The translations under genes and the position numbers were made by a program. The notes under the pieces were generated by a model. It had not been told where the DNA came from. It made no database searches and worked only from the letters and a program-made list of their open reading frames with translations. Below are positions 18,007-26,253 of a stretch of DNA of 50,543 nt, piece by piece (the stretch's first letter is position 1; each line of letters begins with the position of its first letter). This DNA comes from an uncultured Rhodospirillales bacterium (GTDB taxonomy: Bacteria > Pseudomonadota > Alphaproteobacteria > Azospirillales > Azospirillaceae), in contig CAIXKV010000081.1 in NCBI GenBank assembly GCA_903920145.1, positions 1 to 50,543 on the forward strand, given 5' to 3'.

Positions 18007-18993
18007 ATGGCGATGATCGACGACGGTGTTGCGCCACGTATCCGGCCTCGGATCGGCTTGGCGCTGGGCGGCGGGGTGGCCCGTGGTTGGGCCCATATCG
18101 GAGCGGTTCGGGCCTTGCGCCGATATGGCATCGAGCCGGACGTCATCGCCGGGTCTTCGGTGGGGGCGCTGGTGGGTGGGGTCCATCTGGCGGGGCGGCT
18201 GGCTGAACTCGAGGATTGGGCCAAACGACTGACCAAGCTGAAAATCGTCAGCTTTTTGGATCTACGCCTGAGTTCTGGCGGACTGATCGGTGGCGCCCGA
18301 TTGGTGGCGGAAATGCAGCGCCATCTGGGGGAAACCCGGATCGAGGCGCTCCGCTCGCCTTTTGTCGCGGTCGCCACGGATCTGGTGACAGGACATGAGG
18401 TCTGGTTACGCGAAGGCTCTTTGGTTGAAGGCATGCGCGCTTCATTTTCCCTGCCCGGCGTGTTTGCCCCGGTGCAGATCGATCACCGATGGTTAGTGGA
18501 TGGCGCCTTGGTCAATCCGGTCCCGATTTCGGTTTGCCGAGCATTGGGGGCGCAAATGGTGATTGCGGTCAATCTAAGCGCCGATTTGATCGGCAAGGCT
18601 CGCCGCCCCGGCTCTTTAGTGCCGACCGCTGCCGGCTTTGACCTGCTCAAGCTACTGGAGGAAGCGCGCCCGGCCCCAGACATTCCCACCCCGTCGGCAC
18701 TCAACGCCCTCACCCGACGGATATTCCGCCGGGACTATGACGGGCCGAGCCTGTTCGGCGTAATGGTTTCATCCTTCGGAATCATCACTGACCGCATCAC
18801 CCGCTCGCGCCTAGCCGGCGAGCCCCCGGACGTCCACATCGCTCCGCGCCTTGGCCATATCGGGCTCCTGGAATTCGACCGGGCTGAGGAAGCCATTCTC
18901 GAGGGCGAAAGCGCCGTCGAACGGGCCCTTCCCGAACTGTGCGACGCCTTGTCGGTCTTTGGCAACAACGGGCGAGAAGGTGTGCGAGGGTAA
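18007..18993 (+). CDS. Patatin-like phospholipase, RssA/NTE type
   Basis: A 328-residue patatin-family lipid acyl hydrolase. The oxyanion hole is GGGVARG (residues 21-27), the nucleophile is Ser51 in G-S-S-V-G, and the catalytic Asp is D165 in VDGALVNP. It belongs to the small bacterial RssA/YchK-like group with no signal peptide, so it probably works on the cytoplasmic face of the membrane on phospholipids or lysophospholipids. Residues 200-328 are a family-typical C-terminal extension. It is divergent from the MsbA-like gene with a 247-base gap. All catalytic residues are intact. Confidence 0.9.
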   Translation: MAMIDDGVAPRIRPRIGLALGGGVARGWAHIGAVRALRRYGIEPDVIAGSSVGALVGGVHLAGRLAELEDWAKRLTKLKIVSFLDLRLSSGGLIGGARLVAEMQRHLGETRIEALRSPFVAVATDLVTGHEVWLREGSLVEGMRASFSLPGVFAPVQIDHRWLVDGALVNPVPISVCRALGAQMVIAVNLSADLIGKARRPGSLVPTAAGFDLLKLLEEARPAPDIPTPSALNALTRRIFRRDYDGPSLFGVMVSSFGIITDRITRSRLAGEPPDVHIAPRLGHIGLLEFDRAEEAILEGESAVERALPELCDALSVFGNNGREGVRG

Positions 18994-19300
18994 ATATCAT
19001 CGGGCTTATACCAACGGCCCATGACAGTGCGGCTTCTTCGTCAAATAAAACAACACACCCCCCTAGCAAGACTTGTTGATACGGTTCTGTGGTAATAGAC
19101 AAGACGATAGCGCATGGTATGCGCCGCAACGAACCGATATCAATCATTAGACTATCCGTAAATTCCGAACCTTCCCTTTCCTATTCCCTATAGTGATAGT
19201 TCAGGTTCCTACGGAAATGCCGATCCGGGACGGCCATATTCGGCCTAAGATGGCCGAAAGCCGTCGCCGGGCGCGTCTCCCGAAACCGAGGACATCAGCA
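18994..19300. other. Intergenic region upstream of the DUF2383 gene
   Basis: A 307-base gap. It holds a short palindrome, GCGCATggtATGCGC, around 19111-19125 but no repeat-family core and no credible ORF. GAGG at 19288-19291 serves the next gene. A promoter is expected here, possibly stress-controlled, but no recognisable sigma motif was found. Confidence 0.4.
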
Positions 19301-19783
19301 ATGCCCAGCATCAACGAACGACAGATTGACGTGCTCAACGGCCTGATCGCGACCACAATGGACAGCGCGGAGGGGTATGGTGCCGCCGCCAAAGACGCCA
19401 AGAATCCGCGCTTCAAGACGATGTTTGATGTCCGCGCCACCCAGCGCCACACGCTGACCGCCGCGCTTCAGGACGAGGTGCGGAGTCTGGGTGGTGAACC
19501 CAAGGACAGCGGCAGCATCCTCGCCGCTGGTCACCGTATGTTCCTGAACCTCAAGAATGCCGTCACAGGTAGCGACGAGGGCGTTATCAACGAGGTCGAA
19601 AGCGGCGAAGACTTCATCAAGGACAAGTACGAAGCAGCCCTTCAGGAAGGCAGCCTAACCGCTCCGATCAAAGCGATCGTGTCTAAGGCTTATGAAAGCA
19701 TCAAAACCGACCATGACGTGATTCGCGATCTCAAACACGAATTCCAGGCGCGGGCAAATCCGGGTGCCGAATCTCATATCTGA
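19301..19783 (+). CDS. PA2169/DUF2383-family four-helix-bundle protein
   Basis: A 160-residue all-helical, charged protein of the PA2169/DUF2383 family (ferritin-like four-helix bundle, function unknown). Typical features are the N-terminal LNGLIATTMDSAEGYGAAA and the later KDKYEAAL...DHDVIRDLKHE helices. It lacks a signal peptide. In other proteobacteria such genes are often induced in stationary phase or stress, which fits the small envelope and stress genes around it. The start at 19301 has GAGG 9 bases upstream and gives the usual family N-terminus; an upstream ATG at 19193 would add an Arg-rich tail not typical of the family. A 12-bp hairpin follows. Confidence 0.88.
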   Translation: MPSINERQIDVLNGLIATTMDSAEGYGAAAKDAKNPRFKTMFDVRATQRHTLTAALQDEVRSLGGEPKDSGSILAAGHRMFLNLKNAVTGSDEGVINEVESGEDFIKDKYEAALQEGSLTAPIKAIVSKAYESIKTDHDVIRDLKHEFQARANPGAESHI

Positions 19784-19800
19784 TCCCGAACGAATATTCA

Positions 19801-19828
19801 CACGGGCCGGAAAATCTTCCGGCCCGTG
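19801..19828 (+). terminator. 12-bp hairpin after the DUF2383 gene
   Basis: CACGGGCCGGAA (19801-19812) pairs perfectly with TTCCGGCCCGTG (19817-19828) around AATC. There is no T-run after it, so it may be a weak terminator or an mRNA 3'-end stabiliser. Confidence 0.65.
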
Positions 19829-19908
19829 TCGGCATGAGGGTTTTCCGAACCTTGTTGTGGCCAATCGCCTTCAGTCATATCAGTCCGAAACTTGTGGAGT
19901 GAACGGCT

Positions 19909-20211
19909 ATGAAACGATTTTTGCCTGCATTTGTCATGCTCTTCGTCTTTGCGCTTCCCATGGGGAATGCGAAAGCCGATTCACTGATCGGCAACGCCGT
20001 CATCGCCTGCGCGGTTGGAGCTGGGGCCGTGGGGGCCGCCACCTATGTCGGCTGGGTTCCGGCATTGGCTTCCGGTGTCATGCTCGTCCCAGTCTCGGAG
20101 ATCATCGCCGCCAACGCGTTGATCGGGTGTGGCGTCGGGTTCATCGGAGTCCTTTCCGCAACCTTGATCGGTCGAGCCATCGACCCAAACCTCGTCGTCA
20201 TCAAGCAATAG
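19909..20211 (+). CDS. Small exported or membrane protein of unknown function
   Basis: A 100-residue protein with a signal peptide (residues 1-23, ending NAKA before DS). Two long hydrophobic, Gly/Ala-rich segments (about 27-50 and 60-88) could be membrane helices. Two cysteines (about 33 and 74) sit inside them. The sequence is not a family that I recognise; length and composition recall small alphaproteobacterial inner-membrane proteins. GGAG lies 9 bases before the ATG, which supports translation. It lies in a run of small stress or envelope genes between DUF2383 and PRC-barrel genes but has its own gaps on either side. Existence is fairly secure, function unknown. Confidence 0.7.
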   Translation: MKRFLPAFVMLFVFALPMGNAKADSLIGNAVIACAVGAGAVGAATYVGWVPALASGVMLVPVSEIIAANALIGCGVGFIGVLSATLIGRAIDPNLVVIKQ

Positions 20212-20662
20212 GTTCGGACAACCGATTCAAAAAAGCAGATGCCGTAGTCCGTATCCAGACCGAATCCCCGAATGGTTTCTTAGCTCATCAGTACGGCTAC
20301 AGCCTACGCCTCGGCCATGCTGTTTCGACGTCCTCGCCCCCCATTTTGTATGAACGGCATGATACCGACGAACCCTAACAACGGTACCATCGAGCCTTGA
20401 TGGATCAAACACCAAGGCTCGATGGTAGCAGACGCTGCTATTTCGCGGACAAATTCATAATAATCATCCAAATAAAGAAATACTAAGTAATTTCCGATCC
20501 TTGTTACGCGCATGATGCGCCACGATATTATCAGTTCGACAAGTCGTCCTCTGGACAACAGATAATGAATAAGTCCAGAACTATACTTAAGAACTGCTTG
20601 GAAAAGCACCTGCGTTTTCAGTACGTTCCAACATCCCTGAACAATCACCGAGAGGAATTCCG
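20212..20662. other. 451-base intergenic region containing repeat R4
   Basis: Apart from the hairpin at 20370-20427, nothing coding is convincing here. A 114-codon open frame on the minus strand (20304-20648) runs through the hairpin and is rejected. The last 200 bases are AT-rich and probably hold the promoter of the PRC-barrel gene; GAGAGG at 20650-20655 is its ribosome-binding site. Confidence 0.45.
20370..20427 (-). repeat. Composite hairpin repeat, copy R4 (longest stem)
   Basis: TACCATCGAGCCTTG (20385-20399) and CAAGGCTCGATGGTA (20413-20427) form a perfect 15-bp stem with a 13-base loop. The upstream piece ATACCGACGAACCCTAAC matches the left half of the R3 type-2 module. TACCATCGAGC is the inverted form of the R1 tail, so this copy lies in the opposite orientation and both arms carry the conserved flank. 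Confidence 0.85.
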
Positions 20663-21313
20663 ATGACGCGTCCGATCACATTTCTTGCGGGTGCCGCCCT
20701 CATCGCGGCGACTTTGAGCACTCCGGCTTTTTCACAAGGGGTGCTCCAGACGCTGTCCCTGTCGAAGGTCAGTCCGACGTCGCAAGCCACAGGTTACCGT
20801 GTGTCCAAGGTGGTGGGGAGCGCCGTCGTCAATGGGGCCAAAGAAAAAGTGGGAACGATCGATGATTTAATCATCACCCAGGACGCGAGTGTACCGTTTG
20901 CAGTCCTCTCGGTCGGTGGTTTCTTGGGCGTAGGTACGAAGTCTGTAATCGTGCCCTACAGTTCATTGGTGGTGCATGATACGGAGATCCTGTTCCGCGA
21001 TGCCACCAAAGAAACCGTCGCAAGCCTTCCCGACGTGTCGGTGGCGAAGAATGGCAAGCGGACCTCCGAGCTGGTTGGCGCCAGTGTCATTAACGGTGCC
21101 AACGAGACCGTGGGGACGATCGACGACCTGATCGTCACACCCAACGAGAAGGTGCCGTTTGCAGTGCTGTCGGTCGGCGGCTTCCTGGGCCTGGGCACGA
21201 AATACGTCGTGGTGTCCTACGATGCTCTCAAACTGAATGGCAAAGACGTTGTGTACCGCGATGCGACCAAAGAATCGCTGAAGACTCTTCCTGAATTCAC
21301 TTACAGCAAGTAA
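20663..21313 (+). CDS. Periplasmic protein with two tandem PRC-barrel domains
   Basis: A 216-residue secreted protein. The signal peptide covers residues 1-24 (TPAFS/QG). Two PRC-barrel-like repeats follow, about 50-122 and 138-210. They are closely alike: VGTIDDLI at 63-70 and again at 150-157, and VPFAVLSVGGFLG then GTK...V..Y in both, 87 residues apart. PRC-barrel domains bind RNA-maturation or photosynthetic partners in known cases, but small periplasmic ones in alphaproteobacteria have no assigned role and are often stress-induced. GAGAGG precedes the start. A terminator hairpin follows at 21320. The internal duplication looks recent because the two halves remain so similar. Confidence 0.88.
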   Translation: MTRPITFLAGAALIAATLSTPAFSQGVLQTLSLSKVSPTSQATGYRVSKVVGSAVVNGAKEKVGTIDDLIITQDASVPFAVLSVGGFLGVGTKSVIVPYSSLVVHDTEILFRDATKETVASLPDVSVAKNGKRTSELVGASVINGANETVGTIDDLIVTPNEKVPFAVLSVGGFLGLGTKYVVVSYDALKLNGKDVVYRDATKESLKTLPEFTYSK

Positions 21314-21319
21314 TTTGGC

Positions 21320-21358
21320 AATCGCAGGGCGACATGCCCCGCCTGTCTCCCTGCGATT
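21320..21358 (+). terminator. Terminator-like hairpin after the PRC-barrel gene
   Basis: AATCGCAGGG (21320-21329) pairs perfectly with CCCTGCGATT (21349-21358) around a GC-rich loop. It lies 7 bases after the stop codon. There is no strong T-run. Confidence 0.65.
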
Positions 21359-21425
21359 ACCCTAAAACAAATGCTTTCTCTGGAACTGATTCGAATCTTT
21401 TTAGATCCACAGACCCACACAGGCA

Positions 21426-21833
21426 TCAATGCCGGGCACTACTCTCTGGGCTGGCGCTCAAATGAACAGAGGCAATCGGCGAGCGACTGTGGGCTATCCG
21501 AAAATCGGAAAGCTGCTCCATGACATAATCGGCTTCGAAATCAGCCAGATTTTCTTGAATATACAGGTCGACGATGCCTTCCGGACTGAGATGATCAAGA
21601 GTCTCATAGCTGTCGCTGAGAGTCCGCCGAAAATACTCCTGCATATCGCCGGTAAAACGCAGGGCCAAACGACGGGCCTCACCCTCGATCGTCTCGGCAT
21701 CTAAGCCAACCATGCCGCGTGTCGGGGACAAGCGATCTCGCAAGAAGCGGGCGAAGTGCCAAACCAAAGAGCACATGAATTTGCGCCCAACACCAATTTC
21801 AAGCCGGCAATCTGATGTATCGATGCTCAACAT
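21426..21833 (-). CDS. Hypothetical cytoplasmic protein
   Basis: A 135-residue protein that I do not recognise. It begins with MLSIDTSDCRLEIG, has a central FARFLRDRLSPTRG segment and an acidic helical half (about residues 55-115), and a Ser-rich tail. There is no signal peptide or membrane helix. The start at 21833 was chosen because GGAGGG lies 7 bases upstream; a GTG at 21881 would add 16 residues but has no ribosome-binding site. It is convergent with the PRC-barrel gene and preceded by a 316-base gap holding repeat R5. The strong ribosome-binding site and normal codon use make it a likely real gene. No function is proposed. Confidence 0.62.
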   Translation of the reverse strand: MLSIDTSDCRLEIGVGRKFMCSLVWHFARFLRDRLSPTRGMVGLDAETIEGEARRLALRFTGDMQEYFRRTLSDSYETLDHLSPEGIVDLYIQENLADFEADYVMEQLSDFRIAHSRSPIASVHLSASPESSARH

Positions 21834-22033
21834 ACCCCAACCCTCCGGCCCCGGATCGACCCGTCCCCACTCCGTATACACTGACCATCATCGGACGGGA
21901 GGGTTAACGAAGTGTAACGGCTTCCAGCCTGCGGCGTTTTGTCGCTTAAGGCGCAATCATCCTTTGCCCCATCAATTTTTCCACCCCGACACGGTTGCCC
22001 ATACCAATGGCCTTGGACGTTGACACGTCCGCA

Positions 22034-22120
22034 GCGCCCTCAGACGCGGGGCCGCCGTCGCGGCCCGATACCGGCGATGTGTCAGTATCAGGGAGCGCCG
22101 GTATCAGACGCCGGGCGGGC
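22034..22120 (-). repeat. Composite hairpin repeat, copy R5 (type-2 module)
   Basis: Within the 21834-22149 gap. It starts with GCCCTCAGACGC, then GGCCGCCGTCGCGGCCC, and a perfect 10-bp hairpin: GATACCGGCG (22067-22076) with CGCCGGTATC (22096-22105) around ATGTGTCAGTATC. It matches the reverse complement of R3 base for base over long parts and the 50.34-kb copy. The type-1 hairpin is missing. The rest of the gap shows nothing recognisable. Confidence 0.82.
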
Positions 22121-22149
22121 GCATGAGAGGGCCTTCGGAAACCGCAAGG

Positions 22150-23106
22150 TTACGCTGGCACAGTCCACCCCGGCTCCAACGGACTGACAGTGGCCGAACC
22201 GGCGGTCAGTGGCGCCACACGAGGGTCAGCGATGTCCAACCGCAGCAAGGCCAGCGCCACCCCATCGACCCCGGAACGAATGACTCCGACTTCACTGTCG
22301 CCTTGGCGCACCGGGGTTCCTGGCTCTGGCAGCCCCCCCAAGACCTGCACAGGCCGCAACCGACGGCGAACCAAGCCACGATACCGAGTCCGAGCCGTCA
22401 CCTCCTGGCCAACATAACATCCTTTGGTCCAGGAAATGGCATTCAGAGCGTCCAGATTACCTTCCAGTGCCAAAGTCGGTTCGGCGGCCAAGTCCTGCTG
22501 GCCCTCCGGCACCCCCAACGCCAGCCGATGCCGGTCATAATCGGCATAGGTGCCGGGACCAGCGCCCACCGCCGCCAGGGCCGCTGCTGCCGTGTTGCGC
22601 GGAACCAACAGCCGGACGCCCAAGGCCGCTAGACGAGGGTCAACGAAGGCCACCCCACCGGCAGCGAAGGCCGCCGTGGCTCCCGGCATAACCGGCAGCG
22701 CCACAGCCGACGCGGCGACATCGGCGTTGTCCCCCGCCATCAAAGCCCAACTGCCGAAGAATGACGTCACATCCTCTAACGTCACCTTGGCCCGCAACCG
22801 ATAGCGGCGCAGACGCTCCAGCAGGTCCGCGACGCCCACAGCTTCGACGTCAAGCAACACGGCCCCATCGGCGACGTCCGGGCCAGGATCGGCGACGATG
22901 AAAAAGTCGTGTAGCACCTTGCCCTGCGGCGTCAATAAGGCCGCATAGATCGATCGGTCGGGCGCAACCAACGTCACATCATGAGTCACAAGCCCTTGCA
23001 GAAATCGAACGCCGTCAACCCCAGCCACGCGCACCAGACGACGCCCGGTCAACGGCACAGCAGACAGTTCGGGAGAAGAAGAGGCAGACGACGCGACAGT
23101 GTTCAT
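22150..23106 (-). CDS. ygfZ: Folate-binding protein YgfZ (Fe-S cluster maintenance)
   Basis: A 318-residue GcvT-like protein. The family signature K-G-C-Y-V-G-Q-E-V lies near residues 228-236, the conserved Cys being the one needed in E. coli YgfZ. It starts with the folate-binding domain (RRLVRVAGVDGVRFLQGLVTHD) and ends in the barrel. YgfZ uses tetrahydrofolate to help assemble or repair certain Fe-S enzymes, including radical SAM enzymes such as MiaB. It is divergent from the glycosyltransferase operon. Length and motif agree with the family, so the call is secure. Confidence 0.93.
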   Translation of the reverse strand: MNTVASSASSSPELSAVPLTGRRLVRVAGVDGVRFLQGLVTHDVTLVAPDRSIYAALLTPQGKVLHDFFIVADPGPDVADGAVLLDVEAVGVADLLERLRRYRLRAKVTLEDVTSFFGSWALMAGDNADVAASAVALPVMPGATAAFAAGGVAFVDPRLAALGVRLLVPRNTAAAALAAVGAGPGTYADYDRHRLALGVPEGQQDLAAEPTLALEGNLDALNAISWTKGCYVGQEVTARTRYRGLVRRRLRPVQVLGGLPEPGTPVRQGDSEVGVIRSGVDGVALALLRLDIADPRVAPLTAGSATVSPLEPGWTVPA

Positions 23107-23225
23107 GACCGAACCTCGAATGGGGGCGGCGTTCCGGCTTGCCGGTCGCAGTCCCCACGGATATAACGCAACGAACCCAAGCGCGCCAGGGCTGGCGGCG
23201 ACCGTGGCGAGCGAGTGGATGCAGG

Positions 23226-24209
23226 ATGCGCGTTCTTTTCATCACGTCCAATCGGTTGGGCGACGCGGTGTTGTCCACCGGCCTGCTCGACCATTTGGTT
23301 CGCAGCCTGCCGGAGGCACGGTTCACCATCGTGTGCGGCACCATCGCCGCGCCGCTGTTTCGAGCCGTCCCCCGACTGGATCACGTGATCCCGCTGGTCA
23401 AGCGTCGCTACTCGGCCCATTGGCTGGCTCTGTGGCGTCACTGCATCGGAACCCCTTGGTCGCTGATTGTGGATTTGCGTAATTCGGTGGTGTCGCGGTT
23501 GCTGGTGGCCCGACGCAAGGTGGTCACCTCCCGGCCTGATGAAACCTGCCACCGGGTGGTTCATCTAGCCAGACTCTTAGGCCTGACAGAGGTTCCAGCG
23601 CCTCGATTGTGGTTTGCGGAGTCCGATCGTCAGGCAGCGGCGGCCCTGATTCCCGATGGCCCGCCGGTTTTGGCGCTGGGACCGGCGGCCAACTGGCGCG
23701 GCAAAATTTGGCGGGCCGACCGCTTTGCGGCAGTGGCGCGGCACCTGATCGGGCCAGAGGGGCCATTATCGGGTGCGCGGGTGGCCGTGTTGGCGGCAGC
23801 CGGCGAACGCTCCGATGCCCAGCCGGTTCTGGAAGCCATCGATCCTGCCCGCCGCCTAGACCTGATTGGTGCCGCCGATCCGCTGGTGATCGGCGCCTGC
23901 TTGGCTCGGTGTGCCCTTTTCATAGGCAATGATTCGGGACTGATGCACAGTGCCGCCGCTGTGGGGATTCCAACGTTGGGCCTGTTCGGCCCTAGCCGGC
24001 CAGAGCATTATGCTCCCTGGGGTGAGCAGAGCGCGGCGATAACCACCGCGCTGTCTTACCAGCAATTGGTAACGGCACCGGGCTATAACCATCGCACCAC
24101 CGGCACCCTGATGGACAGCCTTGACGTCGACACGGTGATCCGTGCCGCCGAGACCTTGTGGACGCGCACCCGCACAGCCATAGCCACCGAACAGGAGCAC
24201 AGGACATGA
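23226..24209 (+). CDS. Glycosyltransferase family 9 (heptosyltransferase-like)
   Basis: A 327-residue GT-B glycosyltransferase of family 9, the ADP-heptose:LPS heptosyltransferase group. The N-terminus MRVLFITSNRLGDAVLSTG and the C-terminal GNDSGLMHSAAA...GLFGPS are diagnostic; the second binds the nucleotide sugar. It would add heptose or a related sugar to the LPS core on the cytoplasmic side. ATG at 23226 gives the conserved N-terminus; ATG at 23139 would add 29 Arg/Gln-rich residues. Its stop overlaps the next gene's start by four bases (ATGA at 24206), implying translational coupling. Donor sugar is inferred from the family. Confidence 0.9.
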   Translation: MRVLFITSNRLGDAVLSTGLLDHLVRSLPEARFTIVCGTIAAPLFRAVPRLDHVIPLVKRRYSAHWLALWRHCIGTPWSLIVDLRNSVVSRLLVARRKVVTSRPDETCHRVVHLARLLGLTEVPAPRLWFAESDRQAAAALIPDGPPVLALGPAANWRGKIWRADRFAAVARHLIGPEGPLSGARVAVLAAAGERSDAQPVLEAIDPARRLDLIGAADPLVIGACLARCALFIGNDSGLMHSAAAVGIPTLGLFGPSRPEHYAPWGEQSAAITTALSYQQLVTAPGYNHRTTGTLMDSLDVDTVIRAAETLWTRTRTAIATEQEHRT

Positions 24210-25303
24210 GGGTTCTTCAGGTCATGGCCGGCGGTGAACATGGCGGCGCCGAAACCATGTATTCCGACAGCGTCGTGGCTTTGCATCACGCCGGACTGGA
24301 GCAACTGCTGATCACCCGACCCAACCCGCTGCGCGATACCCTATGGGCCGAACAGGGATTGGCAGTGCGCCACGCCCGCTTTCCGTCGCCACTCTTGGGC
24401 TGGGGAACCCATCGAACTCTGGCCCAGGCAATTCGCGATTTCCAGCCCGATGTTTGCCACTTCTGGATGGGGCGAGCTGCCAGCTACGCTCGGCGGGGTG
24501 GGCCTCCTAATATCGGTTGGTTCGGCGGCCCCTACGCCCTCAAATACTACCGCAACTGTCAGTTCTTCATCGGCGTCACCCACGAACTGGCCCGCCACAT
24601 CATCGCCAGCGGCGCCCCCACCGAAGCCACCGCCTGCATCCACACCTTTGCCGACCTGCCCCCGGCTGCGGCCATCGACCGGGCGGCCTTCGATACCCCC
24701 CAGGCAGCCCCGCTGTTGCTATCCCTGGCCCGGCTGCACCACAACAAGGCGCTGGATGTCCTGTTAAAGGCGCTGGTTCAGGTGCCTTCGGCCTATTTAT
24801 GGTTGGCTGGCGAGGGGCCGTTGCGTGAAGAGCTGGCAGCCTTGGCGCAAACTTTGGGCGTCGCCGAACGGGTCCGTTTTTTGGGCTGGCGAACCGACCG
24901 CGCCGCGTTGCTGGCAACCTGCAACCTTTGCGTCTTTCCCTCGCGGATCGAGCCCTTCGGAACCGTCATGGTCGAAGCCTGGGCCGCCGGGGTGCCTTTG
25001 GTAACCGCCGCCGCTGCCGGCCCCAAAGCCTATGTCGCCCCCGAACGCAACGCTCTGCTGGTCGCGGTCGACGACGTCGGCGGCCTCGCCACAGCCATCA
25101 ATCGCTGCCTTAACGATCCGGCCCTGTGCCAACGGTTGGTCGAAGGAGGCCGGCACGCCTATGAAAGCCAGTTCACCCGCGATGTGCTGGTCCGCGATCT
25201 GCTGGCCTTTTACCGGAAGGCGCGGGATAGTGGGCCCTCGAGAAGCCAAGCCCGCCGGAATGAAAACGCGCGAACGGACCTTGGCGGAACGTTTTTTCGT
25301 TGA
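24206..25303 (+). CDS. Glycosyltransferase family 4
   Basis: A 365-residue GT-B enzyme. The N-terminal GGEHGGAET is typical of GT4 acceptor domains, and the C-terminal EPFGTVMVEAWAAGVPLV carries the E-x7-E motif that binds the nucleotide-sugar donor. The start at 24206 overlaps the stop of the GT9 gene and has GGAG about 9 bases upstream. ATG at 24158 would add a His-rich tail coded within the GT9 gene. The GT9-GT4 pair likely extends LPS core or another envelope glycan. Sugar and acceptor cannot be told. Cytoplasmic, no membrane helices. Confidence 0.91.
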   Translation: MRVLQVMAGGEHGGAETMYSDSVVALHHAGLEQLLITRPNPLRDTLWAEQGLAVRHARFPSPLLGWGTHRTLAQAIRDFQPDVCHFWMGRAASYARRGGPPNIGWFGGPYALKYYRNCQFFIGVTHELARHIIASGAPTEATACIHTFADLPPAAAIDRAAFDTPQAAPLLLSLARLHHNKALDVLLKALVQVPSAYLWLAGEGPLREELAALAQTLGVAERVRFLGWRTDRAALLATCNLCVFPSRIEPFGTVMVEAWAAGVPLVTAAAAGPKAYVAPERNALLVAVDDVGGLATAINRCLNDPALCQRLVEGGRHAYESQFTRDVLVRDLLAFYRKARDSGPSRSQARRNENARTDLGGTFFR

Positions 25304-25382
25304 TCTCGCCAGCCGACAACCGCACTCTTACGGATGTTAACGCGCAGAATAAGGGTGCGAAAGCGTACCGGAGGTTCGACCC

Positions 25383-25718
25383 ATGTCCATGTCCTTATCG
25401 CCCAACCGTCGACGGCATGATCGCCACATCAGCGATGGCGCCTTGTTCGTCGTGGCGGGAAAGCCAGCCCGACTGGTCGATTGGTCCTTTGGTGGGTTGG
25501 CGTTACGAATGGAAGAACCGGCTGATTTCGCAATCTCTGAGGAAATCGATATCCGTATTCACGATGCCGACGTCGATGTTTGGGAAACCTTGCAAGGTCA
25601 CGTCCGGCGCGTCGATTCCAAAGGTGTGGTGGGCGTCGCCTTCGCCGACGATGGCGAAGCGTCGGTTCGTATTTTGTTAAAGCTGTTCGGCAGTCGAACG
25701 CGAACCAGCCGGGCCTAA
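25383..25718 (+). CDS. Single-domain PilZ protein
   Basis: A 111-residue PilZ protein with both c-di-GMP-binding motifs intact: R10-x-x-x-R14 (within NRRRHDRH) and D33-W-S35-F-G-G38. Single PilZ domains act as c-di-GMP-responsive adaptors for motility, exopolysaccharide or chemotaxis. GGAGG lies 7-10 bases before the ATG. It follows the glycosyltransferase pair by 79 bases and precedes the bacteriohemerythrin by 55 bases on the same strand, so co-transcription is possible. Unlike the PilZ domain fused to the MCP at 10.4 kb, this one should bind the nucleotide. Confidence 0.9.
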   Translation: MSMSLSPNRRRHDRHISDGALFVVAGKPARLVDWSFGGLALRMEEPADFAISEEIDIRIHDADVDVWETLQGHVRRVDSKGVVGVAFADDGEASVRILLKLFGSRTRTSRA

Positions 25719-25773
25719 GCACGGAACGGCAAGCCCTGGGGCCGAATGTGGCAGGGCTTGGCAAGGGGGCGCC

Positions 25774-26196
25774 ATGGCGATGGAATGGACCGACGCGCTG
25801 TCGGTGGGGCATAGCGTCGTGGATAGTCAACACAAGGGCCTGATTGACCGGCTCAACGGCCTCGTTGCCGCTGTCACCCAGGCGTTGGACGACGAGTCGG
25901 TCGGAATGACGCAGGTGATTGATCAGGCTGCCGCTTTCTTTTCATATTTTGAAGAGCATTCCGAAAGCGAAGAAGCCTTTATGCGGCAATTGCTTTATAC
26001 TCGCGTCGATTGCCACGCCAAACACCATAGACTTTTCATCAATACGCTACGCACGCTTCTGATCGATGATCCGAATCTCAACGCCATTAAAATCAATATG
26101 CCGTTTATTGAATCTGCGGTGATTGACCACCTGGAACGGGATGACCGGGATTTTGGCGAGCACTTGAGGACTCTGGGCTTGTTTGGTACGCTCTGA
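25774..26196 (+). CDS. Bacteriohemerythrin
   Basis: A 140-residue single-domain hemerythrin. All seven diiron ligands are visible: H20 (DSQH), H62 and E66 (HSESE), H81 and H85 (HAKHH), H119 and D124 (HLERDD). Spacing matches bacterial hemerythrins that bind O2 reversibly and deliver it to oxidases or enzymes, or buffer it. It is a cytoplasmic protein typical of microaerobic spirilla and methanotrophs. It lies after the PilZ gene and converges with yceI, with a 10-bp hairpin between. The call is secure. Confidence 0.95.
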   Translation: MAMEWTDALSVGHSVVDSQHKGLIDRLNGLVAAVTQALDDESVGMTQVIDQAAAFFSYFEEHSESEEAFMRQLLYTRVDCHAKHHRLFINTLRTLLIDDPNLNAIKINMPFIESAVIDHLERDDRDFGEHLRTLGLFGTL

Positions 26197-26221
26197 CCCA
26201 AGAGAGGTGAACTCTCTTGGG
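26197..26221. terminator. Hairpin between convergent hemerythrin and YceI genes
   Basis: CCCAAGAGAG (26197-26206) pairs perfectly with CTCTCTTGGG (26212-26221) around GTGAA, starting right at the hemerythrin stop. No T-run follows on either strand. A shared terminator for the convergent genes is inferred. Confidence 0.55.
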
Positions 26222-26253
26222 CCATCCCGTTCAGGTCACAGGATTGGTAGTGA

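Noticed and set aside
20304-20648. 114-codon open frame on the minus strand
   Set aside because: It runs through the R4 hairpin and AT-rich promoter DNA, has no ribosome-binding site and resembles no protein family.
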